DNA of 64,000 bases from Bacilli bacterium (GCA_012838505.1 DUPD01000050.1:22552-86551); one strand, 5' to 3'; positions 17,036 through 25,754 are shown, numbered from the stretch's first letter. Notes: generated from the letters alone by a model not told the origin. Numbers and translations: made by a program.

Positions 17036-17191
17036 AGCATCTGGTTAGATACAGAAGAAGCAGGCTACTTTAGCGACAATTACTTCGACCTCCTACCAGG
17101 TGAAACAAAAGTCGTCCAATTCATCCCAAGAAATAAAGAAATCAATGATTCAATGACGATTGATGCAAAATCAATGGCTGATATGATCTAA
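17030..17191 (+). pseudogene. C-terminal remnant of a GH2 beta-mannosidase-like enzyme
   Basis: In the +1 frame relative to tnpB, the DNA encodes SIWLDTEEAGYFSDNYFDLL, then PGETKVVQFIPR and a stop at 17189-17191. The FSDNYFDLLPGE stretch is the hallmark of the last Ig-like domain of beta-mannosidases. Only about 53 residues of an expected 800 or more remain. The rest was replaced by the truncated tnpB, implying insertion followed by deletion, or an element-mediated deletion. The original terminator at 17206 survives. Confidence 0.8.
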
Positions 17192-17205
17192 GTAAAAATC
17201 ATTAT

Positions 17206-17243
17206 AAAATGACCCGATAGATTAACAAGCTCGGGTCATTTTT
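17206..17243 (+). terminator. Terminator behind the beta-mannosidase remnant
   Basis: AAAATGACCCGA pairs with TCGGGTCATTTT, followed by a T-run. Confidence 0.85.
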
Positions 17244-17383
17244 ATTAACTCAACTTTCGCAAATCAAAATCTGCAAGTAAACCTTGATGTGGGGTAGTTA
17301 GATGCCACAAATGTTTTCCCAGAATTGAATTAATCATGGAATTATAAAATTCACTCAATTATTTAAATTTTTAAAAAATTCCC

Positions 17384-17412
17384 TTGTAATCTACTCCCTT
17401 AGTTGGTAAACT
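17384..17412 (+). promoter_or_regulatory. Candidate serC promoter
   Basis: TTGTAA (17384-17389) and TAAACT (17407-17412) are 17 bases apart, about 70 bases before serC. No riboswitch or T-box was recognised between 17244 and 17480. Confidence 0.4.
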
Positions 17413-17480
17413 TGATGATTATAAGACTCGCCAATCAATGAGTCTGCAAGAATAAAAAAGCGGATAGGTGTGAAAAAGGG

Positions 17481-18560
17481 ATGAAACAAGTTTATAATTT
17501 TTCAGCAGGACCAGCGATGTTACCGAAAAGTGTTTTAGAAAAAGCACAAGCAGAATTACTCGATTTCAATGGCTCAGGCATGTCTGTCATGGAACTAAGC
17601 CACCGATCTAAATGGTTTATTGATATTTTAGAAGCAGCCGAAGCAAACTTAAGAAAGCTAATGGCAATTCCTGATCATTATCATGTTTTATTTCTACAAG
17701 GTGGTGCATCACAACAATTTGCAATGGCACCAATGAACTTAATGGTCAAAAATAAAAAAGCAGATTACGTAATGACAGGTTCATGGTCGAAAAAAGCCTA
17801 CAAAGAAGCACAAAACTTTGGTGAAGTCCGAATTGTTGGTGAAGAGACAAATAATCAGATCCCAGCATTAACAAAAGACATGTTTGATCCAAATGCAGAT
17901 TATGTTCACATCACAACAAATAACACAATTGAAGGTACTGCATTTTCGGAACTACCAGACACCGGTGATGTACCGATCGTTGCAGATATGTCATCAAACA
18001 TTTTATCAACACCAATTGATGTCACTAAGTTTGGTCTGATCTATGCTGGCGCACAAAAAAATATTGGCCCTGCAGGATTGACGATTGTCATTATTCGTGA
18101 TGATTTAGTTGGGCAAGCACCAGACTCTGTACCAACGATGTTAAATTATCAGACACACGTAAAAAATAAATCAAGCTTTAATACACCACCAACATACTCA
18201 ATCTATATAGCTAAGCTTGTCTTTGATTGGTTGCTAGAACTTGGTGGGTTAGAGGAAATGGAAAAACTTAACCGAACTAAGGCAGACTTATTATACCGAG
18301 CACTCGATCAATCACAAATATTCACTGCTCCGATAAAAGCTGAATATCGCTCATTAATGAATGTGCCTTTTGTTTCAGTTAATGGTGATCAAGAGCTTGA
18401 GGCTAAGTTTATTGCGGAAGCGAAGCAAGAAGGACTTGAAACGTTGAAAGGTCACCGTTCAGTAGGTGGAATGCGCGCAAGTATTTACAATGCGATGCCG
18501 TTAGCGGGTGTTGAAAAGCTCGTTGACTTTATTAAAAAATTTGAAGAAAATAATCGTTAA
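17481..18560 (+). CDS. serC: Phosphoserine aminotransferase
   Basis: 359 residues. It transfers an amino group from glutamate to 3-phosphohydroxypyruvate in serine synthesis and can also serve pyridoxal synthesis. The N-terminus [40 protein letters not shown] and the PLP-lysine segment [14 protein letters not shown] are all family signatures; the C-terminal [12 protein letters not shown] is the substrate loop. Full length. It is a single-gene unit between its own promoter and a strong terminator; serA is not adjacent. Confidence 0.97.
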   Translation: MKQVYNFSAGPAMLPKSVLEKAQAELLDFNGSGMSVMELSHRSKWFIDILEAAEANLRKLMAIPDHYHVLFLQGGASQQFAMAPMNLMVKNKKADYVMTGSWSKKAYKEAQNFGEVRIVGEETNNQIPALTKDMFDPNADYVHITTNNTIEGTAFSELPDTGDVPIVADMSSNILSTPIDVTKFGLIYAGAQKNIGPAGLTIVIIRDDLVGQAPDSVPTMLNYQTHVKNKSSFNTPPTYSIYIAKLVFDWLLELGGLEEMEKLNRTKADLLYRALDQSQIFTAPIKAEYRSLMNVPFVSVNGDQELEAKFIAEAKQEGLETLKGHRSVGGMRASIYNAMPLAGVEKLVDFIKKFEENNR

Positions 18561-18569
18561 ATTATAATG

Positions 18570-18604
18570 AAGAGAGTAGGAATACACCATTCCTACTCTC
18601 TTTT
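18570..18604 (+). terminator. serC terminator
   Basis: A perfect 14-bp stem (AAGAGAGTAGGAAT / ATTCCTACTCTCTT) with a five-base loop and T tail. Confidence 0.92.
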
Positions 18605-18693
18605 CATATTAGTTAAGTTTTAGTCAGTTCAGGATTGGGAAGAGTATATCGTAAGCTTATTTAATAAACTAAAGTTCAATCGAGGAGGATACA

Positions 18694-19134
18694 ATGGAAT
18701 TAACTGTTTATTTAGCAGGGCAAATCCACGACAATTGGCGTGAAGAATTAAAGGTAGAAGCACAAAAAAGGAATTTACCACTTACTTTTGTTGGACCCCA
18801 GACAGATCACGATCGCTCTGATCAAATCGGTGAAGCAATTTTAGGAGAGCAGCCTGGTAATTATTATCGCGATGATGCTGCTTCAGCAGTGAATAACTTT
18901 AGAACAGAAGTTTTAATGCGCAAGGCGGATGTTGTGATTGGGTTATTCGGTGAGAAGTATAAGCAGTGGAATACAGCAATGGATGTTTCTACAGCAATCA
19001 CGCTAAACAAGCCAACAATTATCATTCGGCCGGACTCACTGATTCATCCGTTAAAAGAATTATCTAATAAGGTGAATGTGACGGTTGAAACAATTGAGCA
19101 AGCGCTAGATGTTCTTGCCTATATTTATGAGTAA
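18694..19134 (+). CDS. ytoQ: YtoQ family protein
   Basis: 146 residues, ATG behind CGAGGAGG. Conserved segments VYLAGQIHDNWREELK, FVGPQTDHDRSD, NFRTEVLMRKADVVIGLFG and WNTAMDVSTAI match B. subtilis YtoQ (about 148 residues). The overall look resembles the nucleoside 2-deoxyribosyltransferase fold (GQIH start, ADVVIGLF core), but no function is established. Monocistronic, ended by a hairpin at 19139. Confidence 0.9.
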   Translation: MELTVYLAGQIHDNWREELKVEAQKRNLPLTFVGPQTDHDRSDQIGEAILGEQPGNYYRDDAASAVNNFRTEVLMRKADVVIGLFGEKYKQWNTAMDVSTAITLNKPTIIIRPDSLIHPLKELSNKVNVTVETIEQALDVLAYIYE

Positions 19135-19138
19135 AGTT

Positions 19139-19166
19139 AAAAGCTATGCTGATGCATGGCTTTTTC
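19139..19166 (+). terminator. ytoQ terminator
   Basis: AAAAGCTATGC pairs with GCATGGCTTTT (one G-T pair), TGAT loop, T-run. Confidence 0.75.
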
Positions 19167-19169
19167 TTA

Positions 19170-19247
19170 TTATAAAAAAATAATGCCGAGAATGATTGCT
19201 ACGATTAAAAGGCAACTGCGGAGATCAATAATCGGGATATTTTTCAT
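19170..19247 (-). CDS. Candidate 25-residue membrane peptide
   Basis: A minus-strand ATG at 19247 with AAAAGGA eleven bases upstream opens a 25-codon frame. It begins MKNIPIIDLRSC and ends in an unbroken hydrophobic stretch (LLIVAIILGIIFL), then TAA. The layout is that of a single-span small membrane protein, convergent with ytoQ. It is too short for statistical certainty; the ribosome site and hydrophobic periodicity are the only support. No RNA antitoxin was recognised. Confidence 0.4.
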   Translation of the reverse strand: MKNIPIIDLRSCLLIVAIILGIIFL

Positions 19248-19328
19248 GTCGATCAGTCCTTTTCGTCATTTAATTATATTATAACATATAATTCAGATAA
19301 AATTAATAGGAATTAAATAAAAATTAAA

Positions 19329-19342
19329 GTGATCATAATCAA
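19329..19342. promoter_or_regulatory. FNR-like palindrome upstream of degV
   Basis: GTGATCATAATCAA differs by one base from the perfect FNR-type box at 15137 and shares its central CATA. It lies about 257 bases before the degV-like gene. The rest of 19248-19598 is AT-rich and holds only a TATAAT near 19527 with no good -35. Confidence 0.35.
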
Positions 19343-19598
19343 TCGATAAATACCCTCGATGATTAGTTACTCAGAGCAGTTAATTTTAATGAAAAGAAAA
19401 GCAACAACAATTGATCAGTTTGACTTTAGTTAGATTAAGTCAATTCTAACCAATGAGTTAATCAACTATAATCAGTTAAAAACTCTCGCGCTTTAGATTG
19501 AAAAAATTAAAAATCACGTTACAATTATAATAAGGAGTTAGCTAAGTTAACTTCACCAATACTTTGTTACTTTAATTTAAAATAGGAGGCACAATTAA

Positions 19599-20450
19599 TT
19601 GAAAAGGGTAATTCTTAGTGCAGATAGTACATGTGATCTGACCGATGATTTAATTAAACGCTATAACGTAAATATCCAGCCCCTACATATTAATTTAGAT
19701 GAGCAATATTATCGAGATGGTGTTGATATTTCACCGGATGATATTTATGCAACATACCAAGCAAAAGGAATTCTACCTAAAACGTCCGCACCAAATCCAA
19801 TTGAATATATTGACCACTTTAAACAGTGGACAGATCAAGGTTTTGCTGTGGTTCATATTAGTCTCGGTTCAGGCATATCTTCCTCACATCAAAATAGTTT
19901 ACTTGCGGCGGAAGAATTACCAGATGTCTACGTAATCGATTCTGGAAATCTTTCCACAGGGATGGGCTTGCTTGTCATTGAGGCGGCCGAGCGAATTGAA
20001 CGAGGTATGGGAGCAGCGCAAATCTATCAAGAAATTAATCAGCTGAGGGATAAAGTTCGGGCTAGTTTTGTGATCGATAAACTTACCTATCTCTACGAAG
20101 GTGGCAGGTGCTCGGCGCTTGCGAATATTAGTGCAAATCTATTAAATATAAAGCCAAGCATTAAAGTTGATAATGAGAGTGGTAAGATGACGGTAGGGAA
20201 AAAGTATCGCGGAAGCTTACCGAGAGTATTAAAACATTATACTGACGATCAACTACAGGACGAGGCGACAATTAATAAGAAACGTATTTTTATTACGCAT
20301 TCTGGTACAGATCAAAAAAACATTAATACTGTTAAAGAATTGATTGAACAAAATTATCGTTTTGAAGAAATTCTAATTACTCGAGCGGGCTGTACAATTT
20401 CCTCACACTGTGGGCCAAATACTCTCGGTGTATTATTTATGGAAAACTAA
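19599..20450 (+). CDS. DegV family fatty-acid-binding protein
   Basis: 283 residues, TTG start at 19599 placed nine bases after TAGGAGG. The opening ILSADSTCDLTDDLIKRYNV, the segment PKTSAPNPIEY, HISLGSGISSSHQN, SFVIDKLTYLYEGGRCS and the C-terminal CGPNTLGVLF are DegV signatures. Family members bind a fatty acid; FakB proteins present it to the kinase FakA for incorporation of exogenous fatty acids into phospholipid. A FakB role is likely but not shown; a second DegV paralogue elsewhere would be normal. Confidence 0.93.
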   Translation: MKRVILSADSTCDLTDDLIKRYNVNIQPLHINLDEQYYRDGVDISPDDIYATYQAKGILPKTSAPNPIEYIDHFKQWTDQGFAVVHISLGSGISSSHQNSLLAAEELPDVYVIDSGNLSTGMGLLVIEAAERIERGMGAAQIYQEINQLRDKVRASFVIDKLTYLYEGGRCSALANISANLLNIKPSIKVDNESGKMTVGKKYRGSLPRVLKHYTDDQLQDEATINKKRIFITHSGTDQKNINTVKELIEQNYRFEEILITRAGCTISSHCGPNTLGVLFMEN

Positions 20451-20474
20451 GAAATTTAATAATCTCAGTTACTC

Positions 20475-20503
20475 AAACCCTCTTAACGATTTAAGGGGGT
20501 TTT
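20475..20503 (+). terminator. Terminator of degV-like gene
   Basis: AAACCCTCTTAA pairs with TTAAGGGGGTTT, followed by TTTTAA. Confidence 0.75.
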
Positions 20504-20604
20504 AATGAGCTTGAAAAAACTGATATTGTTAGCCGTTATGATTCTCTTTAAGCTATAAGTACGATATAATAACAAGAAAGCAATTCGTGAAAGAAGGTCA
20601 TTTG

Positions 20605-21780
20605 ATGTCAGAGCAAGAAAACCATATAACGAGAATTGAGCAAGATGGTAAAGAATATATTTTAATTGGTACGGCTCACGTATCAAAGGAAAGTGCTGAA
20701 CAAGTTAAGCAAGTGATCGAAGCAGAACTACCTGATGCTGTTTGTATTGAACTTGACCAACAACGCTATCAATCGATAAGAGACGGCAACAAGTGGAAGG
20801 ATATGGACATTTTTAAGGTCATTAAAGAGAAGAAGGCAACATTATTGATTATGAACTTAGCGATCTCTTCTTTTCAAAAGCGAATGGCGAAGCAGTTTGG
20901 CATTGAAGCTGGACAAGAAATGATTCAAGGGATTGAATCAGCTGAAGCGGTTGGCGCAAAGCTTGTGCTTGCAGACCGGAATATCCAAGTTACTTTTGCG
21001 AGAATTTGGGGCGGTGTAGGTTTTAAAGGAAAGATGATGCTGCTGACGCAAATTATTGCCGGTATATTTTCAAATGAAACAATCACTGAGGAAGAGCTTG
21101 AGCAATTGAAGGAAAAGGATTCAATTGATGCGATTTTAAGTGAGTTTACTGAATATTTCCCAAGTTTGAAAAAACCATTAGTTGATGAAAGGGATCAGTA
21201 TTTAGCTGAAAAAATTAAACGAGCACCAGGCAAGAAAATTGTTGCTGTCCTTGGTGCAGCTCATATACCTGGTGTGACCAAAGAAATGAATCACGATCAT
21301 GATTTAAAAGCATTAACAACTGTTCCGAAAAAAACAAATTGGAAAAAAGGATTAGGTTGGATTATACCGATTTTGGTTATTTCATTAATTCTATCAACAT
21401 TTTTCTTAAACCCAGATGCAGGTTGGCAACAAATGCAAAGTTGGTTAATCTGGAATGGTTCATTAGCTGGTCTCGGTGCCTTAATCGCATTTGGCCATCC
21501 ATTAGCCATTTTAACGGCGATTATTTCTTCACCAATCACATCGTTAAATCCGTTTATAGCTGCTGGAATATTGGCAGGATTAGTCCAAGCTTATTTTAAT
21601 AAACCACAAGTAAGTGATTTTGAAAAACTTAACGAAGATGTCTATTCCATTAAAGGTTTTTGGAAAAACAAAGTCACAAGAGTGTTACTTGTCGTTATTA
21701 TCACGAATTTAGGGAGTACTTTAGGAACGATTGTGGCAGGAACCGATATTGCACGCTTATTTATTGAAAATATCATGTGA
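20605..21780 (+). CDS. TraB/GumN-family membrane protein
   Basis: 391 residues from the ATG at 20605 (GAAGG seven bases upstream; an in-frame GTG at 20587 precedes that site). The N-terminal domain shows EYILIGTAHVSKESAEQV, CIELDQQRYQ, the central GVGFKGKMMLL, and VAVLGAAHIPGV with a conserved His. The C-terminal third contains about four transmembrane helices. This is the COG1916 layout related to enterococcal TraB/PrgY, which lowers the activity of secreted peptide pheromone. The biochemical role in non-plasmid bacteria is unknown. TATAAT at 20565 may be its -10. Confidence 0.88.
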   Translation: MSEQENHITRIEQDGKEYILIGTAHVSKESAEQVKQVIEAELPDAVCIELDQQRYQSIRDGNKWKDMDIFKVIKEKKATLLIMNLAISSFQKRMAKQFGIEAGQEMIQGIESAEAVGAKLVLADRNIQVTFARIWGGVGFKGKMMLLTQIIAGIFSNETITEEELEQLKEKDSIDAILSEFTEYFPSLKKPLVDERDQYLAEKIKRAPGKKIVAVLGAAHIPGVTKEMNHDHDLKALTTVPKKTNWKKGLGWIIPILVISLILSTFFLNPDAGWQQMQSWLIWNGSLAGLGALIAFGHPLAILTAIISSPITSLNPFIAAGILAGLVQAYFNKPQVSDFEKLNEDVYSIKGFWKNKVTRVLLVVIITNLGSTLGTIVAGTDIARLFIENIM

Positions 21781-21786
21781 TGAGCA

Positions 21787-21827
21787 AAAATAGCCTTTAA
21801 ATACGAGCTTGTGTTTAAAGGTTATTT
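21787..21827 (+). terminator. Terminator of traB-like gene
   Basis: AATAGCCTTTAAA pairs with TTTAAAGGTTATT across a 14-base loop, then TTG-TT. Confidence 0.6.
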
Positions 21828-21909
21828 GTTCACTACTAAGCGTTTGAAATATTACTAATTCAAAAAGTTCAGTTTAATTTTTAAATTATCAAGTAAAGGG
21901 GTTAAACGG

Positions 21910-22680
21910 ATGGAAGAACATGAAGATTTTAACGAAAATGAACGTCAACATTATATGCGTGGAAGGCAAATCAATCTTGTTGAGGCTGAATTAACGCCAG
22001 GGAAATTATTCTTATTTTTAGTTGCGTATTTTGTGATCCCGATTGGGGTTATTTTTGTTGCAGCAGTGATAGCGACTTTGATTGATCTTATTTTTCAAAC
22101 AAATATGGTCAACTTACTTGATCAAATCCAATATCTCTCACTGTTAGAATTAGTCGCTTTTCTAATCACGATGCTGATCTTTAAAAGTGCCCGTAACTAT
22201 TTACAGGGAAAATTTCAGTTTCAAGTGTTTAAGCAATGGCAAACATACCTTTACATAATTGGTGCCTATTTTGTTGTTTACTATGCACAGTACTTATTTA
22301 ATTATGTTTTAGAATGGGAGCAAGCAGGAAGTCAGGTTGGCTTGTTTGGCTTGGATCAAATTGAACTCAACTTTATAAATATTAGTTTACTTGTGATCGC
22401 CTTTGTTGTAATCGCACCAATTACAGAAGAAATCATTTTTCGTGGACTAATCTTCGGTTTTATCAAAGATAAGCTGGGATTAGCAGTTGCCCTGATCGTT
22501 TCAGCTATTATTTTTGGTATGTTACATCCGGGTCATCATTTATCAACAGCAGTGATTGGACTTGTTTTTGCCCTACTATACTACCGAACAAAATCGCTCG
22601 TAGTTCCAATCGTCTTTCATATGATTTGGAATGCCCTAGCAACTTATGGATTATTGTCCTTGGTTATTTCAAGTGGATGA
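21910..22680 (+). CDS. CPBP family intramembrane glutamic endopeptidase
   Basis: 256 residues with an acidic cytoplasmic N-terminus and six to seven membrane helices. The family motifs are complete: Glu173-Glu174 with Arg178 (ITEEIIFRG), FGMLHPGHH and HMIWN near the C-terminus. CPBP (Rce1-type, ABI) proteases cleave membrane-embedded substrates, and in Gram-positives some members act in bacteriocin self-immunity. No bacteriocin gene adjoins it, so substrate is unknown. Single gene, own terminator. Confidence 0.93.
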   Translation: MEEHEDFNENERQHYMRGRQINLVEAELTPGKLFLFLVAYFVIPIGVIFVAAVIATLIDLIFQTNMVNLLDQIQYLSLLELVAFLITMLIFKSARNYLQGKFQFQVFKQWQTYLYIIGAYFVVYYAQYLFNYVLEWEQAGSQVGLFGLDQIELNFINISLLVIAFVVIAPITEEIIFRGLIFGFIKDKLGLAVALIVSAIIFGMLHPGHHLSTAVIGLVFALLYYRTKSLVVPIVFHMIWNALATYGLLSLVISSG

Positions 22681-22688
22681 TTTGAATG

Positions 22689-22728
22689 GCGCCAATCCAG
22701 TGCGATTCACCGTCAGAATTGGCGCGAC
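22689..22728 (+). terminator. Terminator of CPBP gene
   Basis: GCGCCAAT pairs with ATTGGCGC over a 21-base loop, with only a short CTTT tail. Confidence 0.55.
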
Positions 22729-22860
22729 TTTAAACTTAATTATGTAAAAAGTAAAGAAAAAATATCAATAAGGTTACAATTTGAAATTGTCCCTCTATTC
22801 AGGGCATTTGTATGATACAATATAAGTAATAAAATTTTAACTAAAAGGAGGAACATCCAA

Positions 22861-23469
22861 ATGAAATTATGGTTTAAAAAATTGTTTGTCTTAATTGTGG
22901 CGATCATGACGTTGGGTTTTTATGTTCCTCCTCTTGATTTAGAAATTAATGCAGACACAAATGGTAAGGAAACTGAATCAAATAAAAATACTGTAGAAAA
23001 TCCGAATACATTTATTTACGATCCTCCGATTTACTTAGATGATCTAGATGACTACGAGACAACCGACCAAGATCCTGCAGCAGAACTAATTGAGGAAGCT
23101 AAGGATCACATGATTGGTAAATTAGGACCTAAAATTCATACACAGCTACGCGATGAAATATCAGAATAAGTCTTACCTAATCTAGAATTAGTCGTCTCTA
23201 ACTTGATCGATACGAACTGTTCAGATCAACAATTTAATCTTTCAATTATTGAAAATCGAGTCTCTGGTTATGGGGAGAAAATCTTTGATTTATATGATGA
23301 AGAATCTGAAAAAATCATTGCTAAGTTTCACGTACGTAGGGAAAATCGTCCACTAGATGGCTATTGGTTCAATTTCCATTATCACCTAGCCCAAGATCAG
23401 TTCGAAACACATTATGAATTTGCAGACATCTATTGGAGCAAAGATACACCGCCAAAATGGATGAGCTAA
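22861..23469 (+). pseudogene. ypjP: YpjP family protein broken by an in-frame stop
   Basis: The frame from ATG 22861 (AAAGGAGG upstream) starts with a signal peptide (MKLWFKKLFVLIVAIMTLGF). It reads through an acidic region to a TAA at 23167-23169, then continues in the same frame as VLPNLELVVSNLID to FHVRRENRPLDGYWFNFHYH and TPPKWMS. Together this is a full-length homologue of B. subtilis YpjP (about 203 residues), so a single nonsense codon splits it. A recent mutation, a sequencing error or readthrough are all possible; the downstream half has no internal ribosome site that I can see. Confidence 0.85.
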
Positions 23470-23506
23470 AACTAGATGAGGTAAACACCTTAATCTAGTT
23501 TTTTTA
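23468..23506 (+). terminator. ypjP terminator
   Basis: AAACTAGAT...AGGT pairs with ACCT...ATCTAGTTT, followed by a T-run. Confidence 0.85.
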
Positions 23507-23578
23507 TGCGCATGTTTATCTTTTCTTGACTGGGGAAAAATAAACTAACACAACTTCTGTTAAGTGAGGACAAACATA

Positions 23579-23917
23579 ATGACTAAATATGTACAAGTAT
23601 ATTTTCGAACAGAAGACGAAGCCGAGCAATTAAGAGCAACACTAAGTAAATTTACGACAAGTAATGTCATGCTTGATCAATTGGAAGAAAACAATCAAGG
23701 GCGATTAGTTGTGCCGTATGTGCCATATAGTGCTTCAGGGACAACTGCTGGAAATACGCAGGTTGGTTCACAGGTAATGGGCTTCCAAGATGTTGAGGAT
23801 GATCAAGACCAAAGAAACATTATACTTTCATTTGAGATCGGTCAAGATGATCTCTATGATGTACTTGTCGAGATTCAAAAATTAGACGGTCACGTTGATC
23901 GCTCACTATTTGACTAA
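23579..23917 (+). CDS. Hypothetical cytoplasmic protein, 112 residues
   Basis: ATG at 23579 with GTGAGGA upstream; an earlier in-frame codon at 23564 overlaps that site. The protein reads MTKYVQVYFRTEDEAEQL, then a hydrophilic middle with PYVPYSASGTTAGNTQV, and ends EIQKLDGHVDRSLFD. It has alternating beta/alpha character, no membrane segment and a small Gly/Thr-rich insert. I do not recognise the family with certainty; it recalls small stress-type proteins in which an amphipathic domain is interrupted by a flexible loop. Its own terminator suggests a real gene. Confidence 0.75.
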   Translation: MTKYVQVYFRTEDEAEQLRATLSKFTTSNVMLDQLEENNQGRLVVPYVPYSASGTTAGNTQVGSQVMGFQDVEDDQDQRNIILSFEIGQDDLYDVLVEIQKLDGHVDRSLFD

Positions 23918-23953
23918 AACTAAACACTCAGCATTTGCTGGGTGTTTAGTTTT
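23916..23953. terminator. Bidirectional terminator
   Basis: AAAACTAAACACTCAGCA pairs with TGCTGGGTGTTTAGTTTT around TT. It serves the 112-residue gene and the convergent hemolysin III gene. Confidence 0.9.
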
Positions 23954-23962
23954 AGACTTGGC

Positions 23963-24610
23963 TTAAATAACATAAAGATAGATACTGAAAAAGTGTGCCA
24001 ATGAACCTGCTAAAATAAACAAATGGAAAATTTCATGAAAACCTAAATATTTGCTCTCTAGCCATCTAGGTTTGAGTGCATAAATTACCCCACCGAGTGT
24101 GTAAATAACCCCGCCAGTAATTAATAAAATAAGCCCAGGTAAAGCTAAATTAGCAGCAAGTGGTACGACCGCAAAAATAATTAGCCAGCCCATTAAAATA
24201 TAAAGCCCAGTTGATAACCACCTTGGACTATGGAACCATATTAGCTTAAATGAAATCCCACAGATCGCTGCCAACCAAATAATCATCAGTACAATCCAGC
24301 CAATCGTTCCTTGCAATGTAATCACACAATAAGGTGTATATGTACCAGCGATCAGAAGATAAATCATCGAATGATCTAGTTTTCGCAACCAAGCGATGAC
24401 ATTGTCTGATGCAATCACCATATGGTAAGTAGCTGATGCACTATAAAGTAAAAACATGCTAATACCAAAAATAACTAATGAACTTAACTCAAGCGTAGAA
24501 TTTAATGTTTGACTCCCTTTAATCATTAAAAAAATCGTACCAATAATCGCTAAAACTGCCCCAAACAAATGGGTTAACCCATTAATGGGTTCTCTCATAT
24601 AACGTTCCAT
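23963..24610 (-). CDS. Hemolysin III / PAQR family membrane protein
   Basis: 215 residues, ATG at 24610 behind GGAGG. Seven transmembrane helices carry the family residues EPINGLTHLFGAVLA near the N-terminus, YSASATYHM, LRKLDHSMIYLLIAGTYTPY and, at the C-terminus, GFHEIFHLFILAGSLAHFFS. The conserved Ser/His/Asp set resembles the zinc site of PAQR/alkaline ceramidase (CREST) proteins. A role in membrane lipid homeostasis has been proposed for TrhA-type members; haemolysis is a historic label. Confidence 0.92.
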   Translation of the reverse strand: MERYMREPINGLTHLFGAVLAIIGTIFLMIKGSQTLNSTLELSSLVIFGISMFLLYSASATYHMVIASDNVIAWLRKLDHSMIYLLIAGTYTPYCVITLQGTIGWIVLMIIWLAAICGISFKLIWFHSPRWLSTGLYILMGWLIIFAVVPLAANLALPGLILLITGGVIYTLGGVIYALKPRWLESKYLGFHEIFHLFILAGSLAHFFSIYLYVI

Positions 24611-24745
24611 AACTCTATAACCTCCATCATATAGTTTTCAATACTATGTAATGAAATGATACTACATACGTGTTGAGTCGTCAATATTTACCTTTGGAGA
24701 AAAATACGCTATAATAAATAAAAACTAATAAATGAGGGTGTTACA

Positions 24746-25342
24746 GTGGATCAGCTAGAAAAATTAGTCGCGTCACTCCATCTTGATGATATTATTATTC
24801 GGGAAGAAATCCCTAAAATTGATTTATACGTCGATCAAGTGACTCAATTGTTCGAAGGTATTTATGCTCCAGGAAAGCGTGACGAGAAAGAAAAAATTTT
24901 AACGAAGACAATGATTAACAATTATGCTAAAGGAGATTTATTGTTTCCGATTAAAAATAAACGCTATTCGAAAGAGCATATTATGTTTATTCAATTTATT
25001 TACCAATTAAAAGCGTCCTTATCAATTAGTGATACCAAAACGGCATTACAGAACTTAAACGATTCAGTTGTAGCAGGTGGGGTTGATCTTGATAAGCTGT
25101 ATGATCAGTATGTTGAATTGATGGGCAAGCAAGTAGAAGATTTAACGCAATTTTTGCCGGAAATCAATCAAGAAGCTGAACAAGTTATCGAAGCAATTAA
25201 CTTTGATGATCAAGACTACTTAAGAAATTTATTCTTAATCTTTTCTTTCGTCCATAAAAGTAATATGTACCGGAAGCTTGCTGAACGTTTGACAGATCAA
25301 TTAACCGAAACAGTTGTTGAAAATGACCAACAAAAAAACTAG
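24746..25342 (+). CDS. DUF1836 domain-containing protein
   Basis: 198 residues, GTG start behind GAGGGTG. Conserved features are the N-terminal KIDLYVDQVTQLFE, the ILTKTMINNYAKGDLLFP helix-turn-helix-like segment and KNKRYSKEHIMFIQFIYQLK. DUF1836 proteins resemble MerR-type N-terminal DNA-binding folds, but the function is unproven. The C-terminal half is helical and acidic. Single gene with its own terminator. Confidence 0.85.
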   Translation: MDQLEKLVASLHLDDIIIREEIPKIDLYVDQVTQLFEGIYAPGKRDEKEKILTKTMINNYAKGDLLFPIKNKRYSKEHIMFIQFIYQLKASLSISDTKTALQNLNDSVVAGGVDLDKLYDQYVELMGKQVEDLTQFLPEINQEAEQVIEAINFDDQDYLRNLFLIFSFVHKSNMYRKLAERLTDQLTETVVENDQQKN

Positions 25343-25368
25343 CCGGATCTAAATTCCAGCTAGTTTTT
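25336..25368 (+). terminator. Terminator of DUF1836 gene
   Basis: AAACTAGC pairs with GCTAGTTT, T-run follows; it overlaps the stop codon. Confidence 0.8.
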
Positions 25369-25457
25369 CTGTTATCTATTCATGATTTTGAGATAAATAG
25401 GTTAATTAATGACTTAATTGAGGAAAAAACACGAATAAATTTGTTGGTGCTATGCCC

Positions 25458-25588
25458 GTGATTTCCACTCTAGGCGGACGCTTTCCGCGGGATCGGCCTC
25501 AACTTTTATTGCTCCACTACCGTGTCGCAATAAGGATTTTCGGACTCGATCTTTTCCCGCTGGAGTCGCCGCCTGCCGTTCCAATCAC
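25458..25588. repeat. Long imperfect inverted-repeat element (MITE-like)
   Basis: Both ends read inward as GTGATT-N8-AGGCGG (25458-25463 and 25472-25477; opposite strand 25588-25583 and 25574-25569). Further arms GCGGGA (25487-25492) / TCCCGC (25555-25560) and TTATTGC (25506-25512) / GCAATAA (25527-25533) nest inside, giving one long foldback. It is visibly more GC-rich than the flanks and has no credible gene. Similar 'CCACTC-AGGCGGACGCTTTCCGCGGG' sequences are, as I recall, repeated in other Bacillaceae genomes. The 165 bases after it (25589-25754) show nothing recognisable. Confidence 0.65.
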
Positions 25589-25754
25589 TTAGTCTTGCTT
25601 TCGTACTTACGTATGGTTCTGATAACTTATTCGTAAAGATTCGTGTTTTGATTGTAGTTTGTGTCCTATCAAAATCTATCCAGTCCACTTTCTTTTTATT
25701 TTCTGACAAGATGAACTTATTTTAAAAGTATGGAGAGCCAGTCAGAGTGGAGAT

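Noticed and set aside
16252..17250. Complete IS200/IS605 element
   Set aside because: No tnpA, no right end and tnpB is cut short, so only a relic is annotated.
17244..17480. T-box or serine-responsive riboswitch before serC
   Set aside because: No GGGTGG-type T-box core or known aptamer pattern was found.
25506..25709. 67-codon minus-strand frame inside and next to the inverted-repeat element
   Set aside because: It runs through the foldback arms, has no family resemblance and no convincing ribosome site; the structured DNA explains it better.
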